From assembly GCF_018215265.2 (NCBI RefSeq), contig NZ_CP136562.1:1302001-1366000 (forward strand): a DNA stretch of 64,000 nt. The letters are read 5' to 3'. The translations under genes and the position numbers were made by a program. The notes under the pieces are model-generated. The model saw nothing but the letters and a program-made list of their open reading frames with translations. It was not told where the DNA came from and searched no databases. The stretch is from Paenarthrobacter sp. GOM3. Lineage in GTDB: Bacteria; Actinomycetota; Actinomycetes; Actinomycetales; Micrococcaceae. Positions 8,560-18,176 of this stretch are shown here, piece by piece (position 1 is the first letter of the stretch; each line of letters starts with the position of its first letter).

Positions 8560-9840
8560 ATGACGCCAACACCGGACGCCAGATCACGTTCTGACCGCCA
8601 AATCGCCGAGGACATCCCCTACGGGGTGCGTATTGCTGCCGCGTGGTCGTGGCGGGCAGGGTTGATCCTGCTCATGATCGGCGCCCTCGTGTGGTTGCTG
8701 GGCAAGGTCAGCTTCCTCATTATTCCCGTGATGGTGGCAGCCCTCCTGGCCGGCCTGCTCTATCCGGTGGTCGCCTGGTTGCGCCAACGGAGCATGCCCA
8801 ACGGCGCCGCAGTCGCTGTCACAGTCCTGGGCTTCATTGGAGTCATCGCCGGTGCCTTGGCCCTGGTGGGACGGCAGCTCGTATCCGGCTTCGGCGAGCT
8901 CTGGCAAGAGGCGCTGGCCGGAATCCAGCAGATACAGACGTGGCTGGCAGATGGGCCGCTCCACCTGACGGCGGACCAGATCGACCAATACATAGCCGAC
9001 GGCGCCAACGCCCTGCAGAACAACAGCAGCAGCATCCTTAGCGGGGCCCTGTCCTTCGGCAGCACCGCCGGCCACTTTGCGGCAGGCCTTGTCCTGGCAC
9101 TGTTCATCCTCATCTTCTTCCTGCTTGAAGGCAGCCGGATCTGGGGATTCCTGGTCCGTCTTTTGCCCAAGACAGCGCGCCGGGCCACAGACGGTGCCGG
9201 CCGCCGGGGTTGGACCTCCATGGTCAGCTACGTCCGCATCCAGATGTTCGTCGCCTTCGTGGACGCCGTGGGCATTGGTGTTGGTGCAGCCATCATCCAG
9301 GTTCCCCTGTCCCTGCCCCTTGCCGTCCTGGTGTTCATCGGCTCCTTTATCCCCGTGGTGGGTGCCCTGGTCACCGGTGCCATCGCCGTGCTGCTGGCAC
9401 TGGTTGCCAACGGCCCCATCAACGCGTTGATCATGCTGGCCATCGTGTTGCTTGTCCAGCAGCTCGAAAGCCACATCCTCCAGCCGCTGGTGATGGGCAA
9501 GGCCGTAGCCCTCCACCCGGTCGCAGTGATCCTCTCGGTGGCCGCAGGGTCCTACCTGGCAGGAATCCCCGGAGCTCTGTTCGCCGTGCCGTTGCTCGCC
9601 GTAGTAAACACGGCAGTTCGCTACATTGCGGGCCGGACGTGGGAACATGATGAAGGATTGGGCGGCGTGGGGCCCCAGCCGGGCACCGCTTCGACTGGCC
9701 CGGGCCCAGACGCCAACTTCAAGGACGTCAGCATCCAAAAGCCCCAATCCCGTGCCGGCAAAGGCGTCGGCAGCAAGACCAAGGTTTCAGGGAGCACCTC
9801 TGTGGAGGACCCTGCGGCCAACATCAACAAAGGAGAATAG
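8560..9840 (+). CDS. AI-2E family transporter (PerM-like exporter)
   Basis: A 426-residue integral membrane protein of the AI-2E/PerM family, with paired N-terminal helices, a soluble segment around residues 100-190 and a C-terminal bundle (FIGSFIPVVGALVTGAIAVLLAL; LVQQLESHILQPLVMGKAVALHP). The family includes Na+/H+ antiporters and a proposed autoinducer-2 exporter; the substrate here is unknown. The charged tail after residue 365 is low complexity. I chose the ATG at 8560 with GGAAG 9 bases upstream over the longer frame from 8500. It ends 3 bases before ilvA, so the two are co-transcribed. Confidence 0.88.
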   Translation: MTPTPDARSRSDRQIAEDIPYGVRIAAAWSWRAGLILLMIGALVWLLGKVSFLIIPVMVAALLAGLLYPVVAWLRQRSMPNGAAVAVTVLGFIGVIAGALALVGRQLVSGFGELWQEALAGIQQIQTWLADGPLHLTADQIDQYIADGANALQNNSSSILSGALSFGSTAGHFAAGLVLALFILIFFLLEGSRIWGFLVRLLPKTARRATDGAGRRGWTSMVSYVRIQMFVAFVDAVGIGVGAAIIQVPLSLPLAVLVFIGSFIPVVGALVTGAIAVLLALVANGPINALIMLAIVLLVQQLESHILQPLVMGKAVALHPVAVILSVAAGSYLAGIPGALFAVPLLAVVNTAVRYIAGRTWEHDEGLGGVGPQPGTASTGPGPDANFKDVSIQKPQSRAGKGVGSKTKVSGSTSVEDPAANINKGE

Positions 9841-9843
9841 TCA

Positions 9844-11082
9844 GTGAATACCCTCGAAACCCTGCCCGTCACGCTGGACGATGTCCTTAAGGCGCAGGAG
9901 CTGCTCGAGGGCATTATTACCAAGACTCCGGTGGAGTCGTCCCGTGCGCTGGGCAGCCTTGTGGGCGGAAACGTCTTTTTCAAGTGCGAGAACCTCCAGC
10001 GCGCAGGCTCCTTCAAGGTCCGTGGCGCCTACGTCCGGATGGCCCGCCTGACGGACGACGAAAAGAAGCGCGGCGTGGTGGCGGCCTCCGCCGGAAACCA
10101 CGCGCAAGGCGTGGCCGTCGCCGCAAAGAGCCTTGGCATCAACGCCCGGATCTACATGCCGCTCGGCGTCGCACTGCCCAAGCTGGCAGCAACCCGCAGC
10201 CATGGCGCTGAAGTGGTCCTGCATGGGCACAACGTTGATGAGGCCTTGGCCGAGGCGCAACGCTACGCCAACGAGACCGGAGCAGTGTTCGTGCACCCCT
10301 TCGATAACGTGGACGTCGTAGCCGGCCAAGGCACCATCGGACTCGAGATCCTGGACCAGATCCCCAACGTGGACACTATCCTCATGGGTGTCGGCGGTGG
10401 TGGGCTCCTGGCCGGTGTGGCAGTGGCCATCAAGGCACGGGCCAAGGAGCTTGGCCGCGAAATCCGCGTCATCGGAGTCCAGGCAGAGAACGCTGCCGCC
10501 TACCCTCCCTCCCTTGCAGCAGATGCCCTGGTGCCGCTCAAGAAGGTCACCACCATGGCTGACGGTATCGCCGTGGGCCGCCCCGGACAGCTTCCGTTCA
10601 GCATCATCAGGGAACTCGTCGACGACGTCGTCACCGTTAGCGAAGACTCGTTGGCGCGTGCCCTGATCTTCCTGCTCGAACGGGCAAAGATGGTGGTTGA
10701 GCCTGCCGGCGCCGTCGGAGTAGCCGCACTCATGGATGGCAAGATCGAAAACCCGGGGAACACCGCCGTCGTACTGTCCGGTGGCAACATCGATCCCATG
10801 CTGATGCTCAAAGTCATCCAGCGCGGCCTGTCGGCGGCCGGCCGGTTCATGACGGTCCGCATGATGCTCGACGACCGTCCCGGTTCGCTGGCGACCATCG
10901 CGCGGATCATCGCCGAAAACGATGCCAACGTCACCGGACTCGACCATACCCGCCTGGGCGGATCCATCAGCATGGGCGACGTCTCCATCACCATCAACCT
11001 GGAAACCAAGGGCCACGAACATGGCGAACAGGTTCTCGGCGCGTTGCGTGCCGAGGGCTTCCAGCCAATCGTGGTGCACTGA
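9844..11082 (+). CDS. ilvA: Threonine ammonia-lyase IlvA
   Basis: A 412-residue PLP enzyme that deaminates threonine to 2-oxobutyrate, the first committed step to isoleucine. Lys58 in GSFKVRGAY should form the Schiff base; SAGNHAQG, the glycine-rich GVGGGGLLAG loop and SGGNID line the cofactor site. The last ~80 residues (MLDDRPGSLATIARIIAEND) form one ACT-like regulatory domain, so this is the short form with a single domain, as in many Gram-positive and catabolic enzymes. The GTG start has AAAGGAG 8 bases upstream. It could serve catabolism as well as isoleucine synthesis. Confidence 0.93.
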   Translation: MNTLETLPVTLDDVLKAQELLEGIITKTPVESSRALGSLVGGNVFFKCENLQRAGSFKVRGAYVRMARLTDDEKKRGVVAASAGNHAQGVAVAAKSLGINARIYMPLGVALPKLAATRSHGAEVVLHGHNVDEALAEAQRYANETGAVFVHPFDNVDVVAGQGTIGLEILDQIPNVDTILMGVGGGGLLAGVAVAIKARAKELGREIRVIGVQAENAAAYPPSLAADALVPLKKVTTMADGIAVGRPGQLPFSIIRELVDDVVTVSEDSLARALIFLLERAKMVVEPAGAVGVAALMDGKIENPGNTAVVLSGGNIDPMLMLKVIQRGLSAAGRFMTVRMMLDDRPGSLATIARIIAENDANVTGLDHTRLGGSISMGDVSITINLETKGHEHGEQVLGALRAEGFQPIVVH

Positions 11083-11097
11083 CAGAGGGGGCCATTG

Positions 11098-11715
11098 GTG
11101 CTCGGAATGCCCGAAGGGACGCCGGTAGAGGCTAAGGAATCGTTGGCCGGGCGGGCGAAGGGCGGCCTGCTGTTCATGGGCGGCTTCGTGATCCTGCTCT
11201 ACGTCATCGAGTTCATCAACACGCTGATGCTCCATGGCCTCAACCGCACATTCGGCCTCCGTTCCCGGACCTTGGATGGCGTTCTCGACATCCTGACGTT
11301 CCCGCTCCTGCACGCCAACTTCAACCATCTGCTGTCCAACACGCTGCCGCTGATCATTTTCGGATTCCTGGCGTTCATGTCCGGGTTCCGTGTGTTCATC
11401 ACTGCCTTGGCCTTCAGTTGGTTGGGCTCCGGACTGGCCGTATGGCTTATCGGTGGGGGAGGCGTGACGGTGGGCGCCTCCGGGCTGGTCTTCGGACTTT
11501 TCGCGTTCCTCCTGGTGCGGGGATTCTTCAACCGCAACTGGTGGCAGATCCTGCTGTCCGTGGTGCTCTTCATGGCCTATGGCAGCATCCTCTTTGGAGT
11601 GCTGCCCACGGTCATGGGCTACATCTCCTGGCAGGCACACCTCGGCGGAGCTGTCGGTGGCGTCATCGCCGCCGTCCTGCTGTGCCCTAAACCCCAACCC
11701 GCCGCTACCTTCTGA
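11098..11715 (+). CDS. Rhomboid family intramembrane serine protease
   Basis: A 205-residue membrane protein with the rhomboid core: HANFNHLLSNTLPL in an early helix, the nucleophile Ser128 in GASGLVFG and the catalytic His181 in SWQAHLGG. Such proteases cleave transmembrane helices within the bilayer; the substrate here is unknown. The GTG at 11098 sits 6 bases after GAGGGGG; TTG at 11095 and ATG at 11107 are alternatives. It follows ilvA by 15 bases and ends at a strong terminator shared with the convergent greA. Confidence 0.9.
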   Translation: MLGMPEGTPVEAKESLAGRAKGGLLFMGGFVILLYVIEFINTLMLHGLNRTFGLRSRTLDGVLDILTFPLLHANFNHLLSNTLPLIIFGFLAFMSGFRVFITALAFSWLGSGLAVWLIGGGGVTVGASGLVFGLFAFLLVRGFFNRNWWQILLSVVLFMAYGSILFGVLPTVMGYISWQAHLGGAVGGVIAAVLLCPKPQPAATF

Positions 11716-11728
11716 CCCCACACGGAAA

Positions 11729-11763
11729 ACGCCGGCCCGCCCCCTGAAGGGGCGGACCGGCGT
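11729..11763. terminator. Bidirectional hairpin between the rhomboid gene and greA
   Basis: Fifteen-base arms (ACGCCGGCCCGCCCC with GGGGCGGACCGGCGT, one mismatch) around a 4-base loop. A short A run lies on the left and TCGTT on the right. It lies between convergent genes and probably stops transcription both ways. Confidence 0.8.
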
Positions 11764-11785
11764 CGTTGGTTAAAGGCGTTGCAGC

Positions 11786-12280
11786 TTAGCCGGCGTAGGG
11801 CTTCGCGGAAACGATCTCCACCGGGATTTCCTTACCGTTGGGGGCAACGTAGCTCAGCTTGTCGCCCTCTTTGTGGCCGATGATTGCGGCGCCCAATGGG
11901 GACTTCTCGCTGAAGACATCAATATCGGAATCCCCGGCGATTTCGCGGGAGCCGAGCAGGAACTTCTCTTCGTCGCCGGCGATGCGGGCAACAACCAGCA
12001 TGCCGGGTTCAACGATGCCGTCGTCGGCAGGTGCTTCGCCCACCTGGGCATCGCGCAGAAGTGCAGTGAGCTGACGGATGCGGGCCTCAATCTTGCCCTG
12101 CTCCTCCTTGGCTGCGTGGTAGCCGCCGTTCTCCTTGAGGTCGCCCTCCTGGCGGGCAGCTTCGATCTTCTGGACGATATCCGCCCGGCCAGCGCCGGAA
12201 AGGTGGTCCAGCTCAGCCGTCAAGCGATCGAATGCTTCCTGGGTAAGCCAAGCTGCAGTGGCGCTGTTGGTGGTAGACAC
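11786..12280 (-). CDS. greA: Transcription elongation factor GreA
   Basis: A 164-residue Gre factor that enters the RNA polymerase secondary channel and stimulates cleavage of backtracked transcripts. The N-terminal coiled coil (residues ~10-75) holds the acidic tip segment GDLKENGGYHAAKEEQG, and the C-terminal FKBP-like domain ends SPLGAAIIGHKEGDKLSY. I chose the GTG at 12280 because GAGGAG lies 7 bases upstream; the frame runs back to 12304. A well-formed promoter lies about 95-125 bases upstream. Next to mca, as in mycobacteria. Confidence 0.95.
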   Translation of the reverse strand: MSTTNSATAAWLTQEAFDRLTAELDHLSGAGRADIVQKIEAARQEGDLKENGGYHAAKEEQGKIEARIRQLTALLRDAQVGEAPADDGIVEPGMLVVARIAGDEEKFLLGSREIAGDSDIDVFSEKSPLGAAIIGHKEGDKLSYVAPNGKEIPVEIVSAKPYAG

Positions 12281-12375
12281 GGATTTCTCCTCTTGATCTG
12301 ACAATGCAAAAGACCCCGCCTAGGTGGCCACTCATGGAACTCAGTAACCAACTTAACGGGGTGAAGGTTTCATCC

Positions 12376-12404
12376 ATTGTAGTAAATCCTCTGGACGAAC
12401 CCAA
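12376..12404 (-). promoter_or_regulatory. Probable greA promoter
   Basis: Reading leftwards, TTGGGT (12404-12399) and TACAAT (12381-12376) are separated by 17 bases. Transcription would start near 12369, giving a leader of about 88 bases to greA. Confidence 0.6.
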
Positions 12405-12432
12405 ACCGGTTGAGTCGTGGGTCACATGATTG

Positions 12433-12891
12433 TTATTTTCCGCTGTCCACGATCCAGCAGTTGTCCACCACGCCGGAAACTGCCGGGGACTCGGTGCGCA
12501 GGACGGTGCGCTGTGCAGTGGTCCGGCCGCCGTCGGCGCTTTGTTCAGGCTGGTTGGGGCCGATTTCCACCACTTTCCAGCCCACCACGGCGAACTTGGA
12601 ATCCATGGCCTTGATGGCGCACTTTGCTGTTGCGCCGGGATATTTGGTGACCTGGTAGTCCACTTCCGCCTGGGTGCCATCCACGGTGCTGTACCCGATA
12701 TCTTTGAAGGTGACGGGGGCTTGGGCCGAGGACGTAGCAACCCACGCCGCGAACGCAATACCCACGATCAGTGCCACAAGGACGATGATCCGCTTGGTTT
12801 TGCGGGTCATGGCGTGCTTTTGGCTGCCGTAGCGATTGGCTAGGCTGGTGCTTGCCGGTACGTGGGTGGCCGATAGGTCCTCTGAAGTCAC
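12433..12891 (-). CDS. DUF4307 domain-containing membrane-anchored protein
   Basis: A 152-residue protein with a basic cytoplasmic N-terminus, a single membrane helix (about residues 33-53) and an extracellular domain of about 95 residues containing KCAIKAMDSKFAVVGWKVVEIGP. It matches the DUF4307 family, of unknown function, which sits beside mca in many mycothiol producers, including M. tuberculosis (Rv1081c). Start is GTG at 12891 with TAAACT six bases upstream and no ribosome-binding site, so leaderless expression is likely. The C-terminal domain has two Cys residues that could pair. Confidence 0.85.
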   Translation of the reverse strand: MTSEDLSATHVPASTSLANRYGSQKHAMTRKTKRIIVLVALIVGIAFAAWVATSSAQAPVTFKDIGYSTVDGTQAEVDYQVTKYPGATAKCAIKAMDSKFAVVGWKVVEIGPNQPEQSADGGRTTAQRTVLRTESPAVSGVVDNCWIVDSGK

Positions 12892-12897
12892 CCATCC

Positions 12898-12903
12898 AGT
12901 TTA
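12898..12903 (-). promoter_or_regulatory. -10 box of a probable leaderless DUF4307 transcript
   Basis: TAAACT, six bases, then the GTG at 12891; no ribosome-binding site is present. Confidence 0.6.
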
Positions 12904-12978
12904 GTGCCGATCCCGGCGCCCGCTCACCGCCCCGCATGCCCGTTACACAAACCCGTTACACGAAAGAGGAGCCGTCAC

Positions 12979-13884
12979 GTGACAGCGTCCAGCAGTTCCG
13001 ACCAGCAGCTGAGGCTGCTCGCCGTCCACGCCCACCCGGATGATGAGTCCAGCAAGGGTGCGGCGACCATGGCAATGTATGCCGCGGCTGGAGTGGACGT
13101 CATGGTTGCCACGTGCACGGACGGGTCGCGCGGCGACATCCAGAATCCCGCCATGGAGGATGCCCCGCACCCCAAGCGCGACATGGCCGGTGCACGGCGC
13201 CTGGAGATGGCCAACGCAGCGGCCGTCCTCGGTATCAAGCAGCGGTGGCTGGGTTTCGTGGACTCAGGGCTGCCCGAGGGCGATCCGCTCCCTTCGCTGC
13301 CCGCGGGTTGCTTCGCCTTGCAGCCTTTGGAACGGGCAACGGCGCCGCTGGTCCGCTTGGTCCGGAACTTCAAGCCCCACGTCATCCTGAGCTATGACGA
13401 AAATGGAGGGTACCCGCACCCTGACCACATCATGGCCCACAAGGTGGCTGTGGAAGCCTTCGAAGCCGCAGGGGATGCTGACCGGTATCCCGGACTGGGG
13501 GAGCCCTGGGCTCCGAGCAAGCTCTACTATGACCGCGCGTTCAGCCCCGAACGGTTCCGTGCCCTGCACTTCGCCCTGGAAGAAGCCGGCCTGCAATCGC
13601 CCTACGCCGAACGGCTCGCAGCGTGGCTGGAAGCCGACGCCGAGGGCCACACCCCGCCGGTCCCTGCGCACCAGACAACCACCCAGGTGGATTGCGGGGA
13701 CTTCTTCGAGGCCAGGGACGACGCCTTGCGGGCACATCGGACCCAGATCGACCCGCTGGGGTTCTTCTTCGCTGTGTCACCGGAGCTGCAGCGAAAGGTG
13801 TGGCCGTGGGAGGACTACACCTTGGTCACCTCGCGGGTCCCGTCCGAACTGCCGGAGAAGGACCTCTTCGCGGGGATAAGATAG
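12979..13884 (+). CDS. mca: Mycothiol S-conjugate amidase Mca
   Basis: A 301-residue zinc amidase of the LmbE/MshB fold that cleaves mycothiol conjugates of toxins, releasing a mercapturate for export and GlcN-inositol for reuse. The metal site is visible: VHAHPDDE (His19, Asp22) and the later HPDHIMAH. Length and the C-terminal PLGFFFAVSPELQRKVWPWEDYTLV fit Mca better than MshB. The GTG at 12979 follows GAGGAG by 7 bases; upstream in-frame codons are ignored. Shows that the organism uses mycothiol. Confidence 0.94.
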   Translation: MTASSSSDQQLRLLAVHAHPDDESSKGAATMAMYAAAGVDVMVATCTDGSRGDIQNPAMEDAPHPKRDMAGARRLEMANAAAVLGIKQRWLGFVDSGLPEGDPLPSLPAGCFALQPLERATAPLVRLVRNFKPHVILSYDENGGYPHPDHIMAHKVAVEAFEAAGDADRYPGLGEPWAPSKLYYDRAFSPERFRALHFALEEAGLQSPYAERLAAWLEADAEGHTPPVPAHQTTTQVDCGDFFEARDDALRAHRTQIDPLGFFFAVSPELQRKVWPWEDYTLVTSRVPSELPEKDLFAGIR

Positions 13885-13944
13885 GAACGCCGGCAGTTTC
13901 TATCGCTCGTAGAAATTGCATCAGCTCCCATAGAAGGTTTGAAC

Positions 13945-14212
13945 GTGCACCACTTGCTACTCGCCCTGACCGTTACCCCGTCGCCCGATCCCACGGGCAC
14001 GCTGCGGCCCGGCCTGTCCGAGGATCAGGTGACGCCAGGTACCTGGGGCTTCGTCCTGACGGCCTTCATCGTGATCCTCACGACATTCCTCATTGTGGAC
14101 ATGGTGCGGCGTATCCGTCGTGTCCGCTACCGGGCACAGGTAGAGGAAGCCCGCCTGGCGGCCGAGGCCGGCGAGCCCGCGCAAGCCGGCGACCGCTCGG
14201 ATGAGAACGGCG

Positions 14213-14235
<23 letters not shown>
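13945..14235 (+). CDS. Small single-span membrane protein of the mca cluster
   Basis: A 96-residue protein: a short hydrophobic N-terminus, a Pro/Thr-rich stretch, one membrane helix (about residues 34-54, FVLTAFIVILTTFLIVDMV), a basic RRIRRVRYR patch and a charged cytoplasmic tail. I do not recognise a domain. A gene of this kind sits at the same place in M. tuberculosis (Rv1083). The GTG at 13945 has AAGG 7 bases upstream. The last ~23 bases overlap the next gene in another frame, so they are coupled. Partnership with the DUF255 protein is inference from position only. Confidence 0.8.
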
Positions 14236-16383
<2,148 letters not shown>

Positions 16384-16387
<4 letters not shown>

Positions 16388-17025
16388 CTCAGGACCGCCA
16401 TCATGATGGCGATGAAGTGTGCCGCGAAGGCCAACACCGTGAAGGCATGGAAGAGCTCATGGAAGCCGAAGTGGGTGGCGCTGAAGTTCGGCTTCTTGAT
16501 GCCGTAGAACACGGCTCCGGCGATATAGAGCGCACCACCGACGCAAATCAGGATCGCCGCGGCGGCGTTGGCCGCAAAAAACTGCGGCAGGTAGAACAAC
16601 GCACCGCAGCCCAAAGCGATGTAGACGGGGACGTAGAGCCACCGGGGGGCGCCTGTCCAGAGGATCCGGAAAAGGACCCCCACGATAGCCCCGGACCAAA
16701 CGAGCCACAGCAAGGTGATGGCTTCGGAGCGTTCCAGGAGGGACCAGGCCAAGGGGGTGTAGCTGCCTGCGATCACCAGCATGATGTTGGTGTGGTCCAG
16801 CCGCTTGAGGATCATCCTGACCCGGGGCGACCAGTTGCCGCGGTGGTAGACGGCACTGACGCCAAAGAGCAGGAATCCCGTCAGCGCATAGATGGCCGAG
16901 GTGACCTTGCGGTCCGGAGTTGGTGCGACCGCCACCAAAAGAATCCCCGCAGCCAGCGCGAAAGGAGCGGCGACGGCGTGGATCCACCCACGCCAGAGGG
17001 GCTTGGTTTCGAGGAGCTCAGCCAT
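16384..17025 (-). CDS. Hemolysin III (PAQR/YqfA) family membrane protein
   Basis: A 213-residue protein with about seven membrane helices. The metal-site residues of the PAQR/HlyIII superfamily are visible: SAVYHR (~residue 57), RLDHTNIM (~76) and FGFHELFHAF (~187). Eukaryotic relatives are ceramidase-like receptors; the bacterial function is not settled. It is convergent with and overlaps the DUF255 gene by four bases. TATTCT six bases before the ATG suggests a leaderless mRNA, and a perfect 7-base inverted repeat abuts that box. Confidence 0.9.
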
Positions 17026-17031
17026 GATTCA

Positions 17032-17037
17032 AGAATA
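17032..17037 (-). promoter_or_regulatory. -10 box of a probable leaderless hemolysin III transcript
   Basis: TATTCT, six bases, then the ATG at 17025. The adjacent palindrome covers the spacer to any -35 element. Confidence 0.6.
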
Positions 17038-17056
17038 ACTTACGTTCCGGTAAGTT
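17037..17056. promoter_or_regulatory. Operator-like palindrome at the hemolysin III promoter
   Basis: AACTTAC, six bases, GTAAGTT: perfect 7-base arms over 20 bases, directly upstream of the -10 box. The form resembles TetR-family operators. The cognate regulator is not evident. Confidence 0.6.
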
Positions 17057-17123
17057 ACCGCAGGGTAACCCCTGCTGGCTGGAATTTGACCGGGGACTGC
17101 ACCGCCTCGACGGCTCGGGCAGG

Positions 17124-17129
17124 TAGCCT
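17124..17129 (+). promoter_or_regulatory. Likely -10 box for the cis-prenyltransferase gene
   Basis: TAGCCT at 17124-17129 predicts a start near 17136. This lies after the ATG at 17133, which argues against that ATG and for the GTG at 17178. Confidence 0.45.
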
Positions 17130-17177
17130 TGGATGTGCGCCGTCGTCGTACAAGCAAGGAAGTCAGGTGAGAGTCCG

Positions 17178-17939
17178 GTGGAGCTGCCCGGTTTCCTCTA
17201 TGGCTTCTACGAGCGCAAGCTGCTGCGCTCACTCAAGCAGGACCAGATCCCGCGGCATATTGGCGTGATGGTGGATGGTAACCGCAGATGGGCCCGCCAG
17301 TTCAACGCTCCCACCAGCCAGGGCCATCAAGCCGGCGCGGACAAGATCCACGAATTCCTGGGCTGGTGCCAGGAACTCGGCGTCAAAGTAGTGACGCTCT
17401 ACATGCTCTCCACGGACAACATGAACCGCTCCGGTGAAGAACTGGACCTCCTCATGGGCATCATTGCCAACACCATGGACCGCCTCGATGAGGACGAAGA
17501 CGTCTCGGTCCACGCCATGGGCGCACCGGAGCTCCTGCCGGACTACCTCGCTGAACGACTCAACAAGCTGACCTCCCGCACGCCCGTCCATGAAAAGATC
17601 CACGTCAACGTAGCAGTGGGTTATGGGGGCCGCCGCGAAATCGTCGACGCCGTGCGGGAACTGCTGCACGATGCTGCCGCCAAGGGACGCTCCATGACGG
17701 AGGTCGCAGATGAACTTTCGGTGGACGACATCTCGCGCTTCCTGTACACGCGGGGCCAGCCCGATCCGGACCTGGTGATCCGCACTTCCGGAGAGCAGCG
17801 GCTCTCCGGCTTCCTCATGTGGCAAAGCGCCTACAGTGAGTTCTATTTTTGCGAAGCCCTGTGGCCGGCGTTCCGCAAGGTCGATTTCCTGCGTGCGCTC
17901 AGGGATTATGCCGGGCGGCAGCGCCGCTACGGAACCTAG
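17178..17939 (+). CDS. uppS: Isoprenyl transferase (cis-prenyltransferase, UppS family)
   Basis: A 253-residue cis-prenyltransferase that adds isopentenyl units in Z configuration to make polyprenyl diphosphate carriers for cell wall synthesis. The catalytic Asp33 is in HIGVMVDGNRRWAR and the C-terminal RTSGEQRLSGFLMWQSAYSE is complete. The matching gene in M. tuberculosis at this position (Rv1086) makes short Z,E-farnesyl diphosphate, so product length here is uncertain. GTG at 17178 follows AGGTGAG by about 6 bases; the frame opens at 17133. Confidence 0.92.
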   Translation: MELPGFLYGFYERKLLRSLKQDQIPRHIGVMVDGNRRWARQFNAPTSQGHQAGADKIHEFLGWCQELGVKVVTLYMLSTDNMNRSGEELDLLMGIIANTMDRLDEDEDVSVHAMGAPELLPDYLAERLNKLTSRTPVHEKIHVNVAVGYGGRREIVDAVRELLHDAAAKGRSMTEVADELSVDDISRFLYTRGQPDPDLVIRTSGEQRLSGFLMWQSAYSEFYFCEALWPAFRKVDFLRALRDYAGRQRRYGT

Positions 17940-18016
17940 CCCCGATCCGGTTCACCGAAAATTAACGAGCCGGACATGCGACTTGCCGACGACGGATTGC
18001 GGAAATGAATGTGTCC

Positions 18017-18033
18017 GGGATTACGTTAATCCC
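18017..18033. promoter_or_regulatory. Operator-like palindrome upstream of phoH
   Basis: GGGATTA CGT TAATCCC: perfect 7-base arms around 3 bases, 144 bases before the phoH start, with a TTAAT stretch that could belong to a -10 element. Confidence 0.5.
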
Positions 18034-18074
18034 ATCAGCAGGCAAAACCGCCCGCTGATCGGGGAGGCCAGTAC

Positions 18075-18146
18075 ATGGAGCGGAACATCGCACCAGTTAC
18101 ATGGGAGGCCACGCCCGGCCTTCCGGCCGAGCCGCTTCACCATTAG
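18075..18146 (+). CDS. Possible 23-codon upstream reading frame of phoH
   Basis: ATG at 18075 follows GGGGAGG by exactly 7 bases, one of the best ribosome-binding sites in the window. It encodes MERNIAPVTWEATPGLPAEP plus three residues (LHH) and stops at TAG. The stop is 30 bases before the phoH GTG. A CCGGGC/GCCCGG hairpin lies between. It could be a leader peptide controlling phoH, or a small protein. In mycobacteria phoH2 is paired with an upstream antitoxin-like frame, phoAT; I see no similarity that I could defend. Confidence 0.45.
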   Translation: MERNIAPVTWEATPGLPAEPLHH

Positions 18147-18147
18147 G

Positions 18148-18163
18148 CCGGGCGACCGCCCGG
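18148..18163 (+). promoter_or_regulatory. Hairpin just before the phoH ribosome-binding site
   Basis: CCGGGC, four bases, GCCCGG, ending 4 bases before the GGAG of phoH. It could make phoH translation depend on ribosomes clearing the upstream frame. Confidence 0.4.
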
Positions 18164-18176
18164 GGCTGGAGTCGAT

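Noticed and set aside
9841..11721. A 626-codon open frame on the minus strand opposite ilvA and the rhomboid gene
   Set aside because: It is the GC-driven shadow of two clear genes; the translation is His/Asp/Gln-rich, low complexity and like no family. The same holds for minus frames at 2703-3899 and 8584-9747.
17133..17177. ATG at 17133 as the cis-prenyltransferase start
   Set aside because: A TAGCCT box ends only 3 bases before it, so it would lie upstream of the predicted transcription start; the added residues do not resemble the family.
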